The position numbers and the translations under genes are program-made. The notes below the pieces were generated by a model. It had not been told where the DNA came from. It worked only from the letters and a program-made list of their open reading frames with translations, and made no database searches. This document shows, piece after piece, positions 36,384 through 45,264 of a stretch of 64,000 bases of DNA (positions within the stretch are counted from its first letter, which is position 1; every line of letters starts with the position of its first letter). The stretch lies in the NCBI GenBank assembly GCA_047615875.1, contig JBLHGU010000001.1, forward strand, positions 83,646 through 147,645. The letters are read 5' to 3'. The stretch is from JBLHGU01 sp047615875. Lineage in GTDB: Bacteria; Pseudomonadota; Gammaproteobacteria; Arenicellales; CAJQKF01.

Positions 36384-37497
36384 GTATGAAGACTACACCA
36401 AACCAATAGCTTTTTGTGTAAGCAAGCAATTCTTCGTGTTGCTTTTGTTGCTTGGAATGCACAGTGTTTGTTTATCTGAGCCTCGGGCCACCTGGACGCT
36501 GACTGAATGGGTGCCGGCTTTTGACTATTCCGGACAATCTAAGCCCATCGAATATCTCCCAGCCAGTCCAGCCAAAGCATCATGGACTTTATGTGTTTCT
36601 TATCCCCACTTAAAGGATGCCTACTGGCTGAGTGTTAATTACGGAATGGTGGAGGAGGCGAGTCGCCTTGGAGTCGGCTTAAAGCTGGTTGAAGCAGGTG
36701 GCTATCCGAATTTGCAACGACAGATTGATCAAGTTAATCAGTGCGTCAATGAAGGTGCCGACGCACTGATTCTTGGCACAGTATCTTTTCACGGCATGAC
36801 GCCAACCGTGTTATCAGTAGCGAAATCTATGCCAGTATTGGCTACGGTGAATGATATTTCGGATCATGGTATTAGTGCCAAGGCTGGAGTTTCCTGGTAC
36901 GAGATGTCCGCGGTAGTTGGTCGTTGGTTAGCCAAGCGTCATCCCAGCGGCAGCAAGCCGGTTAATGTGGCCTGGTTTCCTGGTCCATCCGGCGCAGGCT
37001 GGGTCGGCTTTCACGATCGAGGATTTCGTGAAAGTATCAGTAATAGCGCGATTAATATTCTGGAGACTTACTGGGGCGATACGGGTAAGGAAATACAGCG
37101 CACACTGGTACAACAGGCATTAGATAACCATAGCAAGATCGACTACATCGTTGGAAATGCGCTTATGGCCGAGGCCGCCATTAGTGTGTTAAGAAAACGC
37201 GAATTGTCAAATCAGGTTTCAATCATCAGCACCTACTTTACTCATGGCGTGTCCAGAGGAATCAAACGCGGAAAGATTCTGTTGGCTCCGACCGATGCAC
37301 CCGTAGTGCAGGGACGACTGAGCATTAATCAGGCGGTGCGAATACTCGAAGGCAGACCGTTTACCCGACACGCCGGGCCTGAAATTCGATTGTTAAACAG
37401 TGACAATATTTCGGATCAATTGCTGGGAGAATCCCTGGCACCACCAACATTTCTGCCCATGTTTAAAATTGATGCGAAGTTTGGTTATGAAAATTAG
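36382..37497 (+). CDS. torT: TorT-like periplasmic TMAO-binding sensor protein
   Basis: This 371-aa type I periplasmic binding protein starts with a signal-like segment (FFVLLLLLGMHSVCL at 17-31). The TMAO-pocket region AYWLSVNYGM (80-89) and an AGVSWYEM tryptophan segment match E. coli TorT, as do LVEAGGY, INQAVRILEG and RGIKRGK. In E. coli, TorT binds TMAO and modulates TorS. I choose the ATG at 36382; a longer frame would run inside torS antisense. The start codons of torS and torT share two bases, so no intergenic promoter exists and each promoter must lie within the other gene. Confidence 0.9.
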   Translation: MYEDYTKPIAFCVSKQFFVLLLLLGMHSVCLSEPRATWTLTEWVPAFDYSGQSKPIEYLPASPAKASWTLCVSYPHLKDAYWLSVNYGMVEEASRLGVGLKLVEAGGYPNLQRQIDQVNQCVNEGADALILGTVSFHGMTPTVLSVAKSMPVLATVNDISDHGISAKAGVSWYEMSAVVGRWLAKRHPSGSKPVNVAWFPGPSGAGWVGFHDRGFRESISNSAINILETYWGDTGKEIQRTLVQQALDNHSKIDYIVGNALMAEAAISVLRKRELSNQVSIISTYFTHGVSRGIKRGKILLAPTDAPVVQGRLSINQAVRILEGRPFTRHAGPEIRLLNSDNISDQLLGESLAPPTFLPMFKIDAKFGYEN

Positions 37498-37544
37498 CCT
37501 ACACAAATTGCAATAAGAATATCTTGTCAGCATGCGGTTTAAAG

Positions 37545-38228
37545 CTACAGCTGCAGTATAAAACGGGTTCGAAACTCCCGATTTATAAGTACCATTAAGA
37601 CAAGTCCGGTAGAAATAATAAAAAGCCTGGCATCGAGGAACCATGACAATTCTGCCAGGGCAAAGAAATAGGCTCGTATCCCACGGTTGAAATGATTTGA
37701 AGATAGCCGGTTTAGGCGCGTTGCCTTATCCACATAATCATTGGCTGTGACATCATCAGTGCCGATTGGCGGAGCGGCGCCGAACAGAATGGAATTCCAG
37801 TTGGCGAGTCGAAAAGCCCAGGCGAATTTGAAGAACGCATAGATGAAGATCAATACCAATAACAGAATTTTAAATTCCCACTGAACCCGGTTGTTGGTCT
37901 CCATATACGGCAGGTCTTCCATAACAAGAATGGCCTGATCGGTGGCCCCTAACAGTGCCAATGACCCACCAATGGCCAGTATCGTTGTAGTCGCAAAAAA
38001 ACCGATGTTGTGAAGCATATTGCTATGCAGCTGTGCGTCGATAATACGTATCTCTCGCCGCAGCATTTGCTGTATCCACTCACGACGATATTTAGCCATG
38101 GTCGTACTGATGCTGTACTGGTTTAGTCTGGTTTGATCAGCGATGAGTGAATAGCCAATCCAGCTGAGCAGGAACCAGCCAAAGGCATAGCGGTCTAGCA
38201 AAGTAAATTGCTCAATCAGTTCATGCAT
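37545..38228 (-). CDS. DUF599-family membrane protein
   Basis: This 227-aa protein has four hydrophobic segments (about 15-30, 72-95, 118-140 and 188-215). The pattern, including MLRREIRIIDAQLHSNMLHNIGFFATTTILAIGG split over the second segment, matches DUF599. The ribosome site is weak. The family has no known function. It lies between torT (convergent) and a DUF2277 gene (same strand, 39 bp upstream). Confidence 0.75.
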   Translation of the reverse strand: MHELIEQFTLLDRYAFGWFLLSWIGYSLIADQTRLNQYSISTTMAKYRREWIQQMLRREIRIIDAQLHSNMLHNIGFFATTTILAIGGSLALLGATDQAILVMEDLPYMETNNRVQWEFKILLLVLIFIYAFFKFAWAFRLANWNSILFGAAPPIGTDDVTANDYVDKATRLNRLSSNHFNRGIRAYFFALAELSWFLDARLFIISTGLVLMVLINREFRTRFILQL

Positions 38229-38267
38229 GGGTTCTTATCTTTCCCTGTAGGCGATATTAGCAAACCG

Positions 38268-38552
38268 CTAATTAGCCATAGAAGAGGTGTGAAATCTTTT
38301 AGCCGCCCGTAGTTTTACTCTTGCAGCTTCAATTTCCCGGTCTTTAGCTGGCGCCGATGTGCTAAGACTTAAAAGTAATTCTTGCACGCACTCAAAAATT
38401 TTCTCAACTGCTGTGTCGTAGGCTACGGCATTGGCTTTTGAAGGTTTGGTGCTGCCTGCTACCTTGCGCACAAACTGCAGCGAAGCATCATGAATTTCCA
38501 ATTCGGTTGCGGGTGGTTCAAAGTTGAACAGGGGTTTAATGTTTCTACACAC
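38268..38552 (-). CDS. DUF2277-family small protein
   Basis: This 94-aa protein starts MCRNIKPLFNFEPPATELEI, the highly conserved opening of DUF2277, followed by LQFVRKVAGSTKPSKAN. It is soluble and of unknown function. The gene is on the same strand as the DUF599 and PhyH genes and begins 15 bp after the PhyH stop, so cotranscription with the dioxygenase is likely. Confidence 0.85.
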   Translation of the reverse strand: MCRNIKPLFNFEPPATELEIHDASLQFVRKVAGSTKPSKANAVAYDTAVEKIFECVQELLLSLSTSAPAKDREIEAARVKLRAAKRFHTSSMAN

Positions 38553-38567
38553 GATAAGAACCTCGAG

Positions 38568-39365
38568 TTAATGACCAATAGTGAAATTATTGCTCTCAGA
38601 TATGTCCCTGCCACGTACCAGGTACAATGGCCTCTGACCATAGTCATGGGCCATGTGCGGGGTTGCCATGCCCTGTCCCTTTTTATGATTATAAATGCAG
38701 CTGGCTGGCATCAACCTTACAATGAACGCGGCTCGTCGATGTGGCGTCGTATTCGCCATGGATCCATGAATCATATACACATCGTGGAGTGAGATCTGAC
38801 CGGCTTTTAGAATCAGCGGTTCAGCAGTCTGTGCATTAAAATGTTCGCTATCACAAACCTGATTAATAACCAGTTGTGAATCTTCCTCCCAGTGGTGGCT
38901 GAAAATCTGCCTGGATTTATGCGAGCCGGGAATCATTGTCATGGGCCCGTTATCAAGGGTGACATCATCCAGTGCAATCCAGATGCTTAAAGTCTCCAGT
39001 GGTTCAATGGGATAGTAGTCGCCGTCCTGGTGCCACGGAGTCTGTTTACCATCCTTAGCCGGTTTGCCGAATATTGTCGTGCCCCACAAAATTATATCAT
39101 CGCCGATTAACTGAGCAGCCATGTCGAGAAGGTCTGGGTGGCTGGCAATTTCTAAAAATCCTCGCGAACCCTTAACGCCCTGTGCACCAGGTTTTTCTAG
39201 ATGAGGCCCAAGCATTATGTCAGATCGTATTTCCGGGTTGCGCAGCAACAGCGCGGCATACTCGGCACGAAGATTTTCCAATACGGGGTCGGATAATTGG
39301 TAGTCGGGGACAACGTATCCTTTCTGCCTGTAGTTTTCGATCTGATCTGTTGTGAGTTTTGTCAT
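38568..39365 (-). CDS. Phytanoyl-CoA dioxygenase (PhyH)-family oxygenase
   Basis: This 265-aa Fe(II)/2OG oxygenase has the metal pair in TPWHQDGDYYPI (His-x-Asp), the distal His in DVYMIHGSMANT and the 2OG Arg in RRAAFIVRLMP. The PGSHKSRQIF block is typical for the family. Characterised relatives hydroxylate lipids, ectoine or small amines; the ectoine hydroxylase pattern is not present. The gene leads a small minus-strand unit with DUF2277 and DUF599 genes. The substrate is unknown. Confidence 0.85.
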   Translation of the reverse strand: MTKLTTDQIENYRQKGYVVPDYQLSDPVLENLRAEYAALLLRNPEIRSDIMLGPHLEKPGAQGVKGSRGFLEIASHPDLLDMAAQLIGDDIILWGTTIFGKPAKDGKQTPWHQDGDYYPIEPLETLSIWIALDDVTLDNGPMTMIPGSHKSRQIFSHHWEEDSQLVINQVCDSEHFNAQTAEPLILKAGQISLHDVYMIHGSMANTTPHRRAAFIVRLMPASCIYNHKKGQGMATPHMAHDYGQRPLYLVRGRDISESNNFTIGH

Positions 39366-39545
39366 GGAACTAAATCTTTAATCATCCATTAGTATATGTT
39401 TGCTGAATTGATTATTGTAACGATTTTTTCTGCCTGGAAAACCCTCGAATCTATGATTATTTACATCGTTGACTTTATTGAGAGATTCGACTGAATTAGA
39501 ATGACCATTCCTGAATATTAGTTTATCTGACGAGACTATTTACCT

Positions 39546-40553
39546 ATGGGCAATTCGAGCCTTATTGAAAGCGAAGTTGATCTGGACCTGGACGGTTATC
39601 AGCATGGCTATTTGCGATTGCCCCATTCTGTTCATCGTTCAGCCTATGGTTGGATTCCCATCCCCATTGTTTCGGTCAAAAATGGTAATGGACCGGTAGT
39701 TTTGTTGCTGGCCGGTGTCCATGGCGACGAATTTGAAGGCCAAGTTGCATTAACTGATCTGGTGCAGTCGCTTAAACCAGAAAAAATAAGCGGGCAGGTG
39801 ATCATACTTCCCATGGCGAATTTTCCAGCAGCCCAGGCCGGATTACGAACATCGCCAATTGACGAGGGTAATTTAAATCGTTCATTCCCTGGTGATCCGC
39901 AGGGTGGGCCAACCAGTGCAATCGCCCACTATATTGAATCTGAATTGCTTATACGGGCAGATTATTTGCTGGATATCCACTCTGGTGGCAGTTCATTACG
40001 CTACGAGACTACACTGTTAATGGCCAGTCATGAGAATGCCGAGAAGCAATCTGAAGCAGTAGGTCTATTGCAAAGTCTGGGCTTTTCCAAAGCAGTTTTA
40101 TTTCCCGAAACACCTAATGGTAGTTTTTCTTCTTCAGCAGCAAGACGAAATAATGTAATAGGTATTACCGCGGAGGTGGCTGGTGGCGGCAATGTGGACA
40201 CCCAGTCATTAAATATTTTACGTGAAGGTTTGTTGAGATATTTGCATAAGGCTGATGTGTTACACGACGAGTATTGCCCTGAAATGCCAAACAAGGCAAT
40301 GCGGATCTTGAAAATTGAATCACGGGATTGCTATGTATTTGCCAGAGAGGCGGGGTTATTTGAATCACTGGTAAAAATAGGTGAGCAGGTAAGTGTGGGG
40401 CAGATTGCAGGCTATATTCATCATCCTGACACGCCCTGGAAAGTTTCTGATGAGGTTAAAGTATTAACCCAGGGTGAGGTTGTATGCATGCGATTTCCTG
40501 CCTTGACCCGGTGTGGCGACTGTCTATTTGAGGTAGCAGAAAACAGCTATTAA
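39546..40553 (+). CDS. Succinylglutamate desuccinylase/aspartoacylase-family deacylase
   Basis: This 335-aa zinc hydrolase has the first metal motif in AGVHGDEFEGQ (His and Glu), the NLNRSFPG substrate block, and the third ligand His in LLDIHSGGSSLRYE. The family removes acyl groups from N-acyl amino acids; relatives include AstE, aspartoacylase and the ectoine-catabolic DoeB. No other ectoine gene is nearby. It stands as a single plus-strand gene, facing a 2-hydroxyacid dehydrogenase. N-acyl-amino-acid deacylation is well supported; the exact substrate is not. Confidence 0.82.
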   Translation: MGNSSLIESEVDLDLDGYQHGYLRLPHSVHRSAYGWIPIPIVSVKNGNGPVVLLLAGVHGDEFEGQVALTDLVQSLKPEKISGQVIILPMANFPAAQAGLRTSPIDEGNLNRSFPGDPQGGPTSAIAHYIESELLIRADYLLDIHSGGSSLRYETTLLMASHENAEKQSEAVGLLQSLGFSKAVLFPETPNGSFSSSAARRNNVIGITAEVAGGGNVDTQSLNILREGLLRYLHKADVLHDEYCPEMPNKAMRILKIESRDCYVFAREAGLFESLVKIGEQVSVGQIAGYIHHPDTPWKVSDEVKVLTQGEVVCMRFPALTRCGDCLFEVAENSY

Positions 40554-40600
40554 TAGACTGGTAATGACCCGAGTCGGGTTCCCTATGTTACTGATTGCAG

Positions 40601-41536
40601 CTAATAACCGAGTTCACGATCTACTTCATGCAATAGAGTTTGCCCAGCAGTAATTCTTCGATAGTTTTCAACTATATCCCTGAAGCCACTTTCGATATTC
40701 CAGCCAGAGATATGTGGGGTGACTCTTACGGCGGGATGATGCCAAAGTGCGCTATTTTTATCCAATGGCTCCTGCTCGAAAACATCAAGAACGGCACCGC
40801 TGAGACGGCCGCTATCGAGAGAGTTTAATAATGCAGGGGTATCGATCAGATCGCCCCGCCCAGCATTGATCAATATGGCGCCGGGCTTGAATTGACTTAA
40901 TCTCCTGGCATCGATCAAATGTAGGGTTTTCGGGGTGGATGGCAAAATGCTAACAACATAGTCAGATTGTGAAAGTACTTGCTCTAATCCGTCCGTGCCA
41001 CTGTAGCTTTCGACCCCGGGTATAGATTTTTGGGAACGACTCCAGCCGGTAACCTTGAAACCAAAGCTCGCTATAAGTTCCGCTGTGCAGCTGCCGATAT
41101 GCCCGAGACCAAGAATGCCAACAGTAGTTTCATTATTATGCCGTGGTTCAAACTGCTTCCAGATTCGCTGCCTGGCCTGATCTTCATAGGTGAAAAGGTG
41201 ACGTTGGTAACCTAAAATGTAGAGTAGGCTATATTCCGCTATTTCACGGGCCTGGCTGGTTGGAGCGAGACGAGTAATCCTAATGTGCTCAGGCAGAAGT
41301 GGGTCATCAAGAATTAAATTAACACCAGCGCCAAGTTTTTGTACCAATTGCAGATTAGGTAACAGATCCCATAATTCTGCCGGTGAATAAGTAATCGCCA
41401 GCATGCGCACATCTGGCAGTGCTTGCTCTGGAATTCCACAATATATGGTGACATCCGGCATAAGTACTGAAAGTTTTTGTTGCAGCTCTTCATCCGGAAT
41501 CCAGTCCTGATTTCCTGTATATACAAGCAATGACAT
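40601..41536 (-). CDS. D-isomer-specific 2-hydroxyacid dehydrogenase (GhrA-like)
   Basis: This 311-aa NAD(P)-dependent oxidoreductase has the Rossmann motif GLGHIG (near 144-149) followed by a VTGWSRSQK segment. The Arg-containing ILINAGRGDLID block, a catalytic Glu in VFEQEPL and His in VRVTPHISGWN are also visible. The Arg/Ser after strand 2 suggests NADP(H). GhrA-type enzymes reduce glyoxylate and hydroxypyruvate. The gene is convergent with the deacylase and divergent from a DMT transporter. Glyoxylate reduction would fit one-carbon metabolism, but this is inference. Confidence 0.85.
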   Translation of the reverse strand: MSLLVYTGNQDWIPDEELQQKLSVLMPDVTIYCGIPEQALPDVRMLAITYSPAELWDLLPNLQLVQKLGAGVNLILDDPLLPEHIRITRLAPTSQAREIAEYSLLYILGYQRHLFTYEDQARQRIWKQFEPRHNNETTVGILGLGHIGSCTAELIASFGFKVTGWSRSQKSIPGVESYSGTDGLEQVLSQSDYVVSILPSTPKTLHLIDARRLSQFKPGAILINAGRGDLIDTPALLNSLDSGRLSGAVLDVFEQEPLDKNSALWHHPAVRVTPHISGWNIESGFRDIVENYRRITAGQTLLHEVDRELGY

Positions 41537-41673
41537 TAGAGAATAATAAAGTAGTGTGTTTCGATAACTAGTTGATGAGCTCTAATATAATTTAGCCTGA
41601 CGGTCTTTGCATGTAATATGATCGAAAAATCAAACAAATATAGCTTCAAAGCCTGTTACTGATTAATATAATA

Positions 41674-42570
41674 ATGCAAAAGAAGACTCATATAGATACC
41701 TTTGGTGCAACGACGCTGATTGTCTTCTCTGCAGTGTTGGGTCTGAATCAGGTGATGGTTAAGATGGTCAATGCCGGGATGCACCCAGTATTTCAGGCCG
41801 GACTACGATCATTGTTTGCATTCGGACCGGTGCTCTTATTTGCCTGGTTGGCCCGTAAGAAACTCTCTGTCACGGATGGTAGTTTGCTGCCCGGTATAGC
41901 AATAGGGGTTTTATTCGCCGTAGAGTTCCTGATGTTATTTATCGGGTTAGATCTAACCAGCGTGGCCCGGGCGTCTATTTTTATGTACACCATGCCATTT
42001 TGGGCGGCTATAGGAGCACATTTTCTGATACCTGGTGAGCGCCTGACTAAAAACAAATTATTTGGCTTGTCGTTGGCAATATTTGGGGTGGTTATTGCCT
42101 TTTCTGATAACGCCACACCTGTTACAAATAGCAGTTTGCTGGGCGATTTCCTTAGTCTTATGGCGGCGATTTGCTGGACGGGAATCTTGCTGCTGGCTCG
42201 CACTACAAAGCTATCGCAAAGCTCACCGGAGTCTCAACTGCTCTATCAACTCGGTGTGTCGGCTGTTCTACTAATGCCTATCGCACTCTTCATGGGAGAT
42301 CCTTTTCGAGTTATGACAACGGAACTTTGGGCGATATTCTCCATCCAGGTTTTACTGGTAGTCTGCGTTGGGTTTTTAACCTGGTTCTGGATTCTGTCGA
42401 TTTACCCAGCGTCATCTATGGCATCATTCAGTTTTCTTGCACCAGTTTTTGGTGTTATTTTTGGCTGGCTCATCCTTGGCGAACCAATTTCAGTCAATAT
42501 AGTATTTGCGCTTGTGCTGGTAAGTGCCGGAATTATGCTGGTGAATCGGCGGACCAAAAAGATTCGGTAA
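41674..42570 (+). CDS. EamA/DMT-superfamily transporter
   Basis: This 298-aa membrane protein has ten hydrophobic segments in two EamA repeats. Family blocks include the end of repeat one (MYTMPFWAAIGAHFLIPGE) and the end of repeat two (SFLAPVFGVIFGWLILGEP). Such proteins export amino acids or metabolites across the inner membrane. The start is ATG 41674 with a weak ribosome site. No partner gene hints at the substrate. Confidence 0.88.
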   Translation: MQKKTHIDTFGATTLIVFSAVLGLNQVMVKMVNAGMHPVFQAGLRSLFAFGPVLLFAWLARKKLSVTDGSLLPGIAIGVLFAVEFLMLFIGLDLTSVARASIFMYTMPFWAAIGAHFLIPGERLTKNKLFGLSLAIFGVVIAFSDNATPVTNSSLLGDFLSLMAAICWTGILLLARTTKLSQSSPESQLLYQLGVSAVLLMPIALFMGDPFRVMTTELWAIFSIQVLLVVCVGFLTWFWILSIYPASSMASFSFLAPVFGVIFGWLILGEPISVNIVFALVLVSAGIMLVNRRTKKIR

Positions 42571-43149
42571 AAGTGCGCAAATGAATAGCGTGATGTGGGA
42601 TCTTCAATGTTGCTCAGAATTGGCTCAAGAAGTGCTGGGTAATCTCAGAGAATATACTTACGGTCTGCTTCTTGGTCTTATACCGAGAAATTGAGTCATC
42701 CATCAATCCTGGGCTACACAGAACATTCCTACCAGTTAGGCAGAATGTGTGGATAGTACAGAAGTTCAAAACCTGGAATTGGAGAAGTGTTTGTCTAGGG
42801 TGGGAAATGACCAGGCAATGCATAAAATTAGGGCAAAAAAACGGGGCGCTTACGCGCCCCGTTGGGTCTTTATTGTTTTTCAAAGCGCCCCGCTTTGTAC
42901 TTTCATCAATCACCTAATATGGGCCACATAGTAGCACAAAATAAACTTTGCGCTTTCGTTTAACCGTAAATAACGACCGTAAGTCTGTTGTAACTTACCG
43001 TTCGTCGGAAAATTTAAAAATCATAAAAGAACAAAACAAAATAGGTCCTGAACTTTACGCAATTCGCACCGCATTGGATTCTGCAGGATTAAGCATATTA
43101 GTAGTTTCCAGAAACGCCATTAGTCAGATGTTCACTTGATAACTAAGTA
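42571..43149. other. Non-coding 579-bp gap with two hairpins
   Basis: The gap lies between the convergent DMT and MFS transporter genes. It holds a strong hairpin with a T-run on the minus strand at 42835-42862 and a second GC hairpin (CAAAGCG / CGCTTTG) at 42881-42897. A 63-codon frame from a TTG at 42948 has no ribosome site and is not accepted. Candidate promoters were not identified with confidence. Confidence 0.5.
42835..42862 (-). terminator. Strong minus-strand intrinsic terminator
   Basis: A 9-bp GC-rich stem (ACGGGGCGC / GCGCCCCGT) with a 4-nt loop is followed on the minus strand by seven T residues. It lies about 290 bp beyond the stop of the minus-strand MFS gene, so it ends either a long 3' untranslated region or a separate small RNA. 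Confidence 0.8.
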
Positions 43150-44346
43150 TCAGGTCTTTGCTGTATTAAGTTGTCGGGGTAGTAGGTAAACCGCGAAAAG
43201 GATAAGTGCCGCAGCTATAGCAAGGACGGTAAATAATTTCGAAAATCCCCAGTTGCCATGGATCCACGCGATAAACGGGATTGTTGAGGCCATCACGGAA
43301 AACGTAACAATGTATCTGGCGGCAAAGGCTCTGCTTCTCCAACCGCTTTTTGCAATTCGGCCGATCAAAACATCGTTAATCGGTATTTGACCAAATACTG
43401 CCAACATGAAAACCACAGCCACCAGTAACGCGAATATGCCAGTAACGTTTATCATGGTTGCAAAAGCCAGGGCCTGTATCAGAGCAACAATAATAAATAC
43501 CTGTCGTATAGAGTGATTATCAACAAAATATCCCACCACCAACTGGGCCAGCGCGGCCAGGGAAAATACGATGAACGCATACCAACCAATCATAGTGGCA
43601 GAATCAGTAATGGAGATCAGTTGCTCAGACAAAATTTTGGGTAAGGCAAATGTGGTGCTTTGAAAAATTAACCCACCCAATGCTGTACTGAAAATAATAA
43701 TCGAGAAAATTCGAATCAACAGAGATCTACTGATGGTTGCAGAATTTTCCGGTTTGTTTGTCGTCGAATTTGCTGTCTGTTGAGAAATATTTTTGAGATC
43801 AGCTCTTGCTACGAAAATATAAGATATACCAAGCGCAATAGAGGCGATGCCTGGTAGAACGAAGGCGCTTTGCCAACCGATGTTATCCACCAGATAGCCA
43901 GTTAATAATGCAGCACAGGCAACACCCAGATTGCCGAAAACACCGTTAATTGCTAGTGGCATGCCGGTTTTGTCACGTCCACGAATAACCATCGCCAATC
44001 CGACAGGATGGTAGATTGCTGCAAAGACACCAATTAGGCTTAGATAAAAAGCTATTTCCAGCGGCGTAGTTGCCAAAGTGACCAGAATTGAGCTGATGCC
44101 TGCCCCGAGAAAAAATATACACATCATTCCTTCACGGCTCCAACGATCAGCCAGCCAGCCTGCCGGTAACGCACAGACTCCAAATGCAATAAATCCCGGG
44201 GTCGCATAGGGAATTAGCTCTGCATAACTCATGTTCCATTCGGTTGTTAAACGAAGTGCGGCAACAGATGCAAATATCAACATGAACAGGTGATCGAAAA
44301 AATGTCCTGTATTTAAATACAGGAAGTGCAGTCTGCTTATTGGCAT
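43150..44346 (-). CDS. MFS transporter
   Basis: This 398-aa protein has 12 membrane segments and an MFS loop motif after helix 2 (GWLADRWSREGMM). The N-terminus HFLYLNTGHFFDHLFMLIF is typical of a fosmidomycin-resistance-like/oxalate-formate-like subset that I cannot narrow further. It follows the racemase-like gene on the same strand by 52 bp and probably shares its transcript. It may import or export the substrate of the neighbouring catabolic cluster. Confidence 0.82.
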   Translation of the reverse strand: MPISRLHFLYLNTGHFFDHLFMLIFASVAALRLTTEWNMSYAELIPYATPGFIAFGVCALPAGWLADRWSREGMMCIFFLGAGISSILVTLATTPLEIAFYLSLIGVFAAIYHPVGLAMVIRGRDKTGMPLAINGVFGNLGVACAALLTGYLVDNIGWQSAFVLPGIASIALGISYIFVARADLKNISQQTANSTTNKPENSATISRSLLIRIFSIIIFSTALGGLIFQSTTFALPKILSEQLISITDSATMIGWYAFIVFSLAALAQLVVGYFVDNHSIRQVFIIVALIQALAFATMINVTGIFALLVAVVFMLAVFGQIPINDVLIGRIAKSGWRSRAFAARYIVTFSVMASTIPFIAWIHGNWGFSKLFTVLAIAAALILFAVYLLPRQLNTAKT

Positions 44347-44398
44347 TAGGGTTGGCTCATAATTTAGATAGGCGAAACATTCGGTTGCAAATCAGAAT

Positions 44399-45145
44399 TT
44401 AAAATTCTTCCGGGGATAGACCGCTTTGGAACCAACTGATAAAACTAAAAATAGTATAAACTGGTACACCGGTGGCGCGTCGGATATCAGCCGCATAGGG
44501 AACCATATTAGTACATTCAAGCACAATGGCACCGGTTTCTGGATGCTTTCTCATGAGTCGCTCTGCGGCTTCTATATTGTCCAGTCGGGCAAGACCGATA
44601 TCCATCTCGAGCTCATTATCCAGTATAGCCCGGCTAAACTCCTTGCCGCCTTCAGTCGATTCGACAGGCGTATCTAATTTACAACCAGCGCATGACAAAT
44701 GACGTTCGGTAAGTGAGCTTGAAGAGATAGTGAGAATTGAGACTCTTTTAGTTTCAGGCAGAGTGCTTTGTATGAGTGGAACCTGCATGAGAGAAGAAGT
44801 TGCCACTGGAACTTGCAACGCAAAAGATAGTTCCTTCTGGAACAGTGACAGAAATCCACAGTTAGTGGTTACGCCATCAGCCCCGTTTCTAACTAATTCC
44901 TTGCCTGCCAGAATGAATTGTTCTAGTAAACCCTGAGCACTATTTCTTACGACGAGATTCGGTGAAGCTCCTTCTACAACCTTATACAGGACGGGGAAGG
45001 GCCAGCTTTGTGCATTGCCCATATCGCCTAAAATACGAGGAAAACGGGCTTCCAGCATTAATATGCCAACTGAGGCACCATAAACGGTTTTTCCGCCGCT
45101 GACTTTTTCTGAATTTGTGCGCATAACAAGAATGTTTTTCTGCAA
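44399..45145 (-). CDS. Aspartate/glutamate racemase-superfamily protein
   Basis: This 248-aa protein has the two cysteine loops of the superfamily, TTNCGFL (about residue 95) and LECTNM (about 211). Related enzymes include Asp/Glu racemases, hydantoin racemase, maleate isomerase and arylmalonate decarboxylase. The start is TTG at 45145, giving a beta-strand NILVMRTN; an ATG 21 bp inside is an alternative. It is divergent from the ThDP-enzyme gene (119-bp gap) and may share its regulation. Racemisation or isomerisation of a catabolic acid is likely; the substrate is unknown. Confidence 0.78.
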   Translation of the reverse strand: MQKNILVMRTNSEKVSGGKTVYGASVGILMLEARFPRILGDMGNAQSWPFPVLYKVVEGASPNLVVRNSAQGLLEQFILAGKELVRNGADGVTTNCGFLSLFQKELSFALQVPVATSSLMQVPLIQSTLPETKRVSILTISSSSLTERHLSCAGCKLDTPVESTEGGKEFSRAILDNELEMDIGLARLDNIEAAERLMRKHPETGAIVLECTNMVPYAADIRRATGVPVYTIFSFISWFQSGLSPEEF

Positions 45146-45264
45146 GAATAGTATGAAGATCTTTAAAGACGGTTTGTTTTAGTCCAGACTTGAACTATAA
45201 CCACCAGGAAATGTGATAAATCGATGTTGAATATAACTAATTGTTTGGCTGTGAGTAAGACAGT

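Noticed and set aside
39546..40553. Ectoine catabolism gene doeB together with an ectoine hydroxylase at 38568
   Set aside because: The PhyH protein lacks the ectoine hydroxylase sequence pattern, and no other ectoine gene is nearby; only the wider families are supported.
42948..43139. 63-codon open frame with TTG start in the gap between two transporter genes
   Set aside because: It lacks a ribosome site and a recognisable family; the interval is better explained by untranslated RNA and a terminator.
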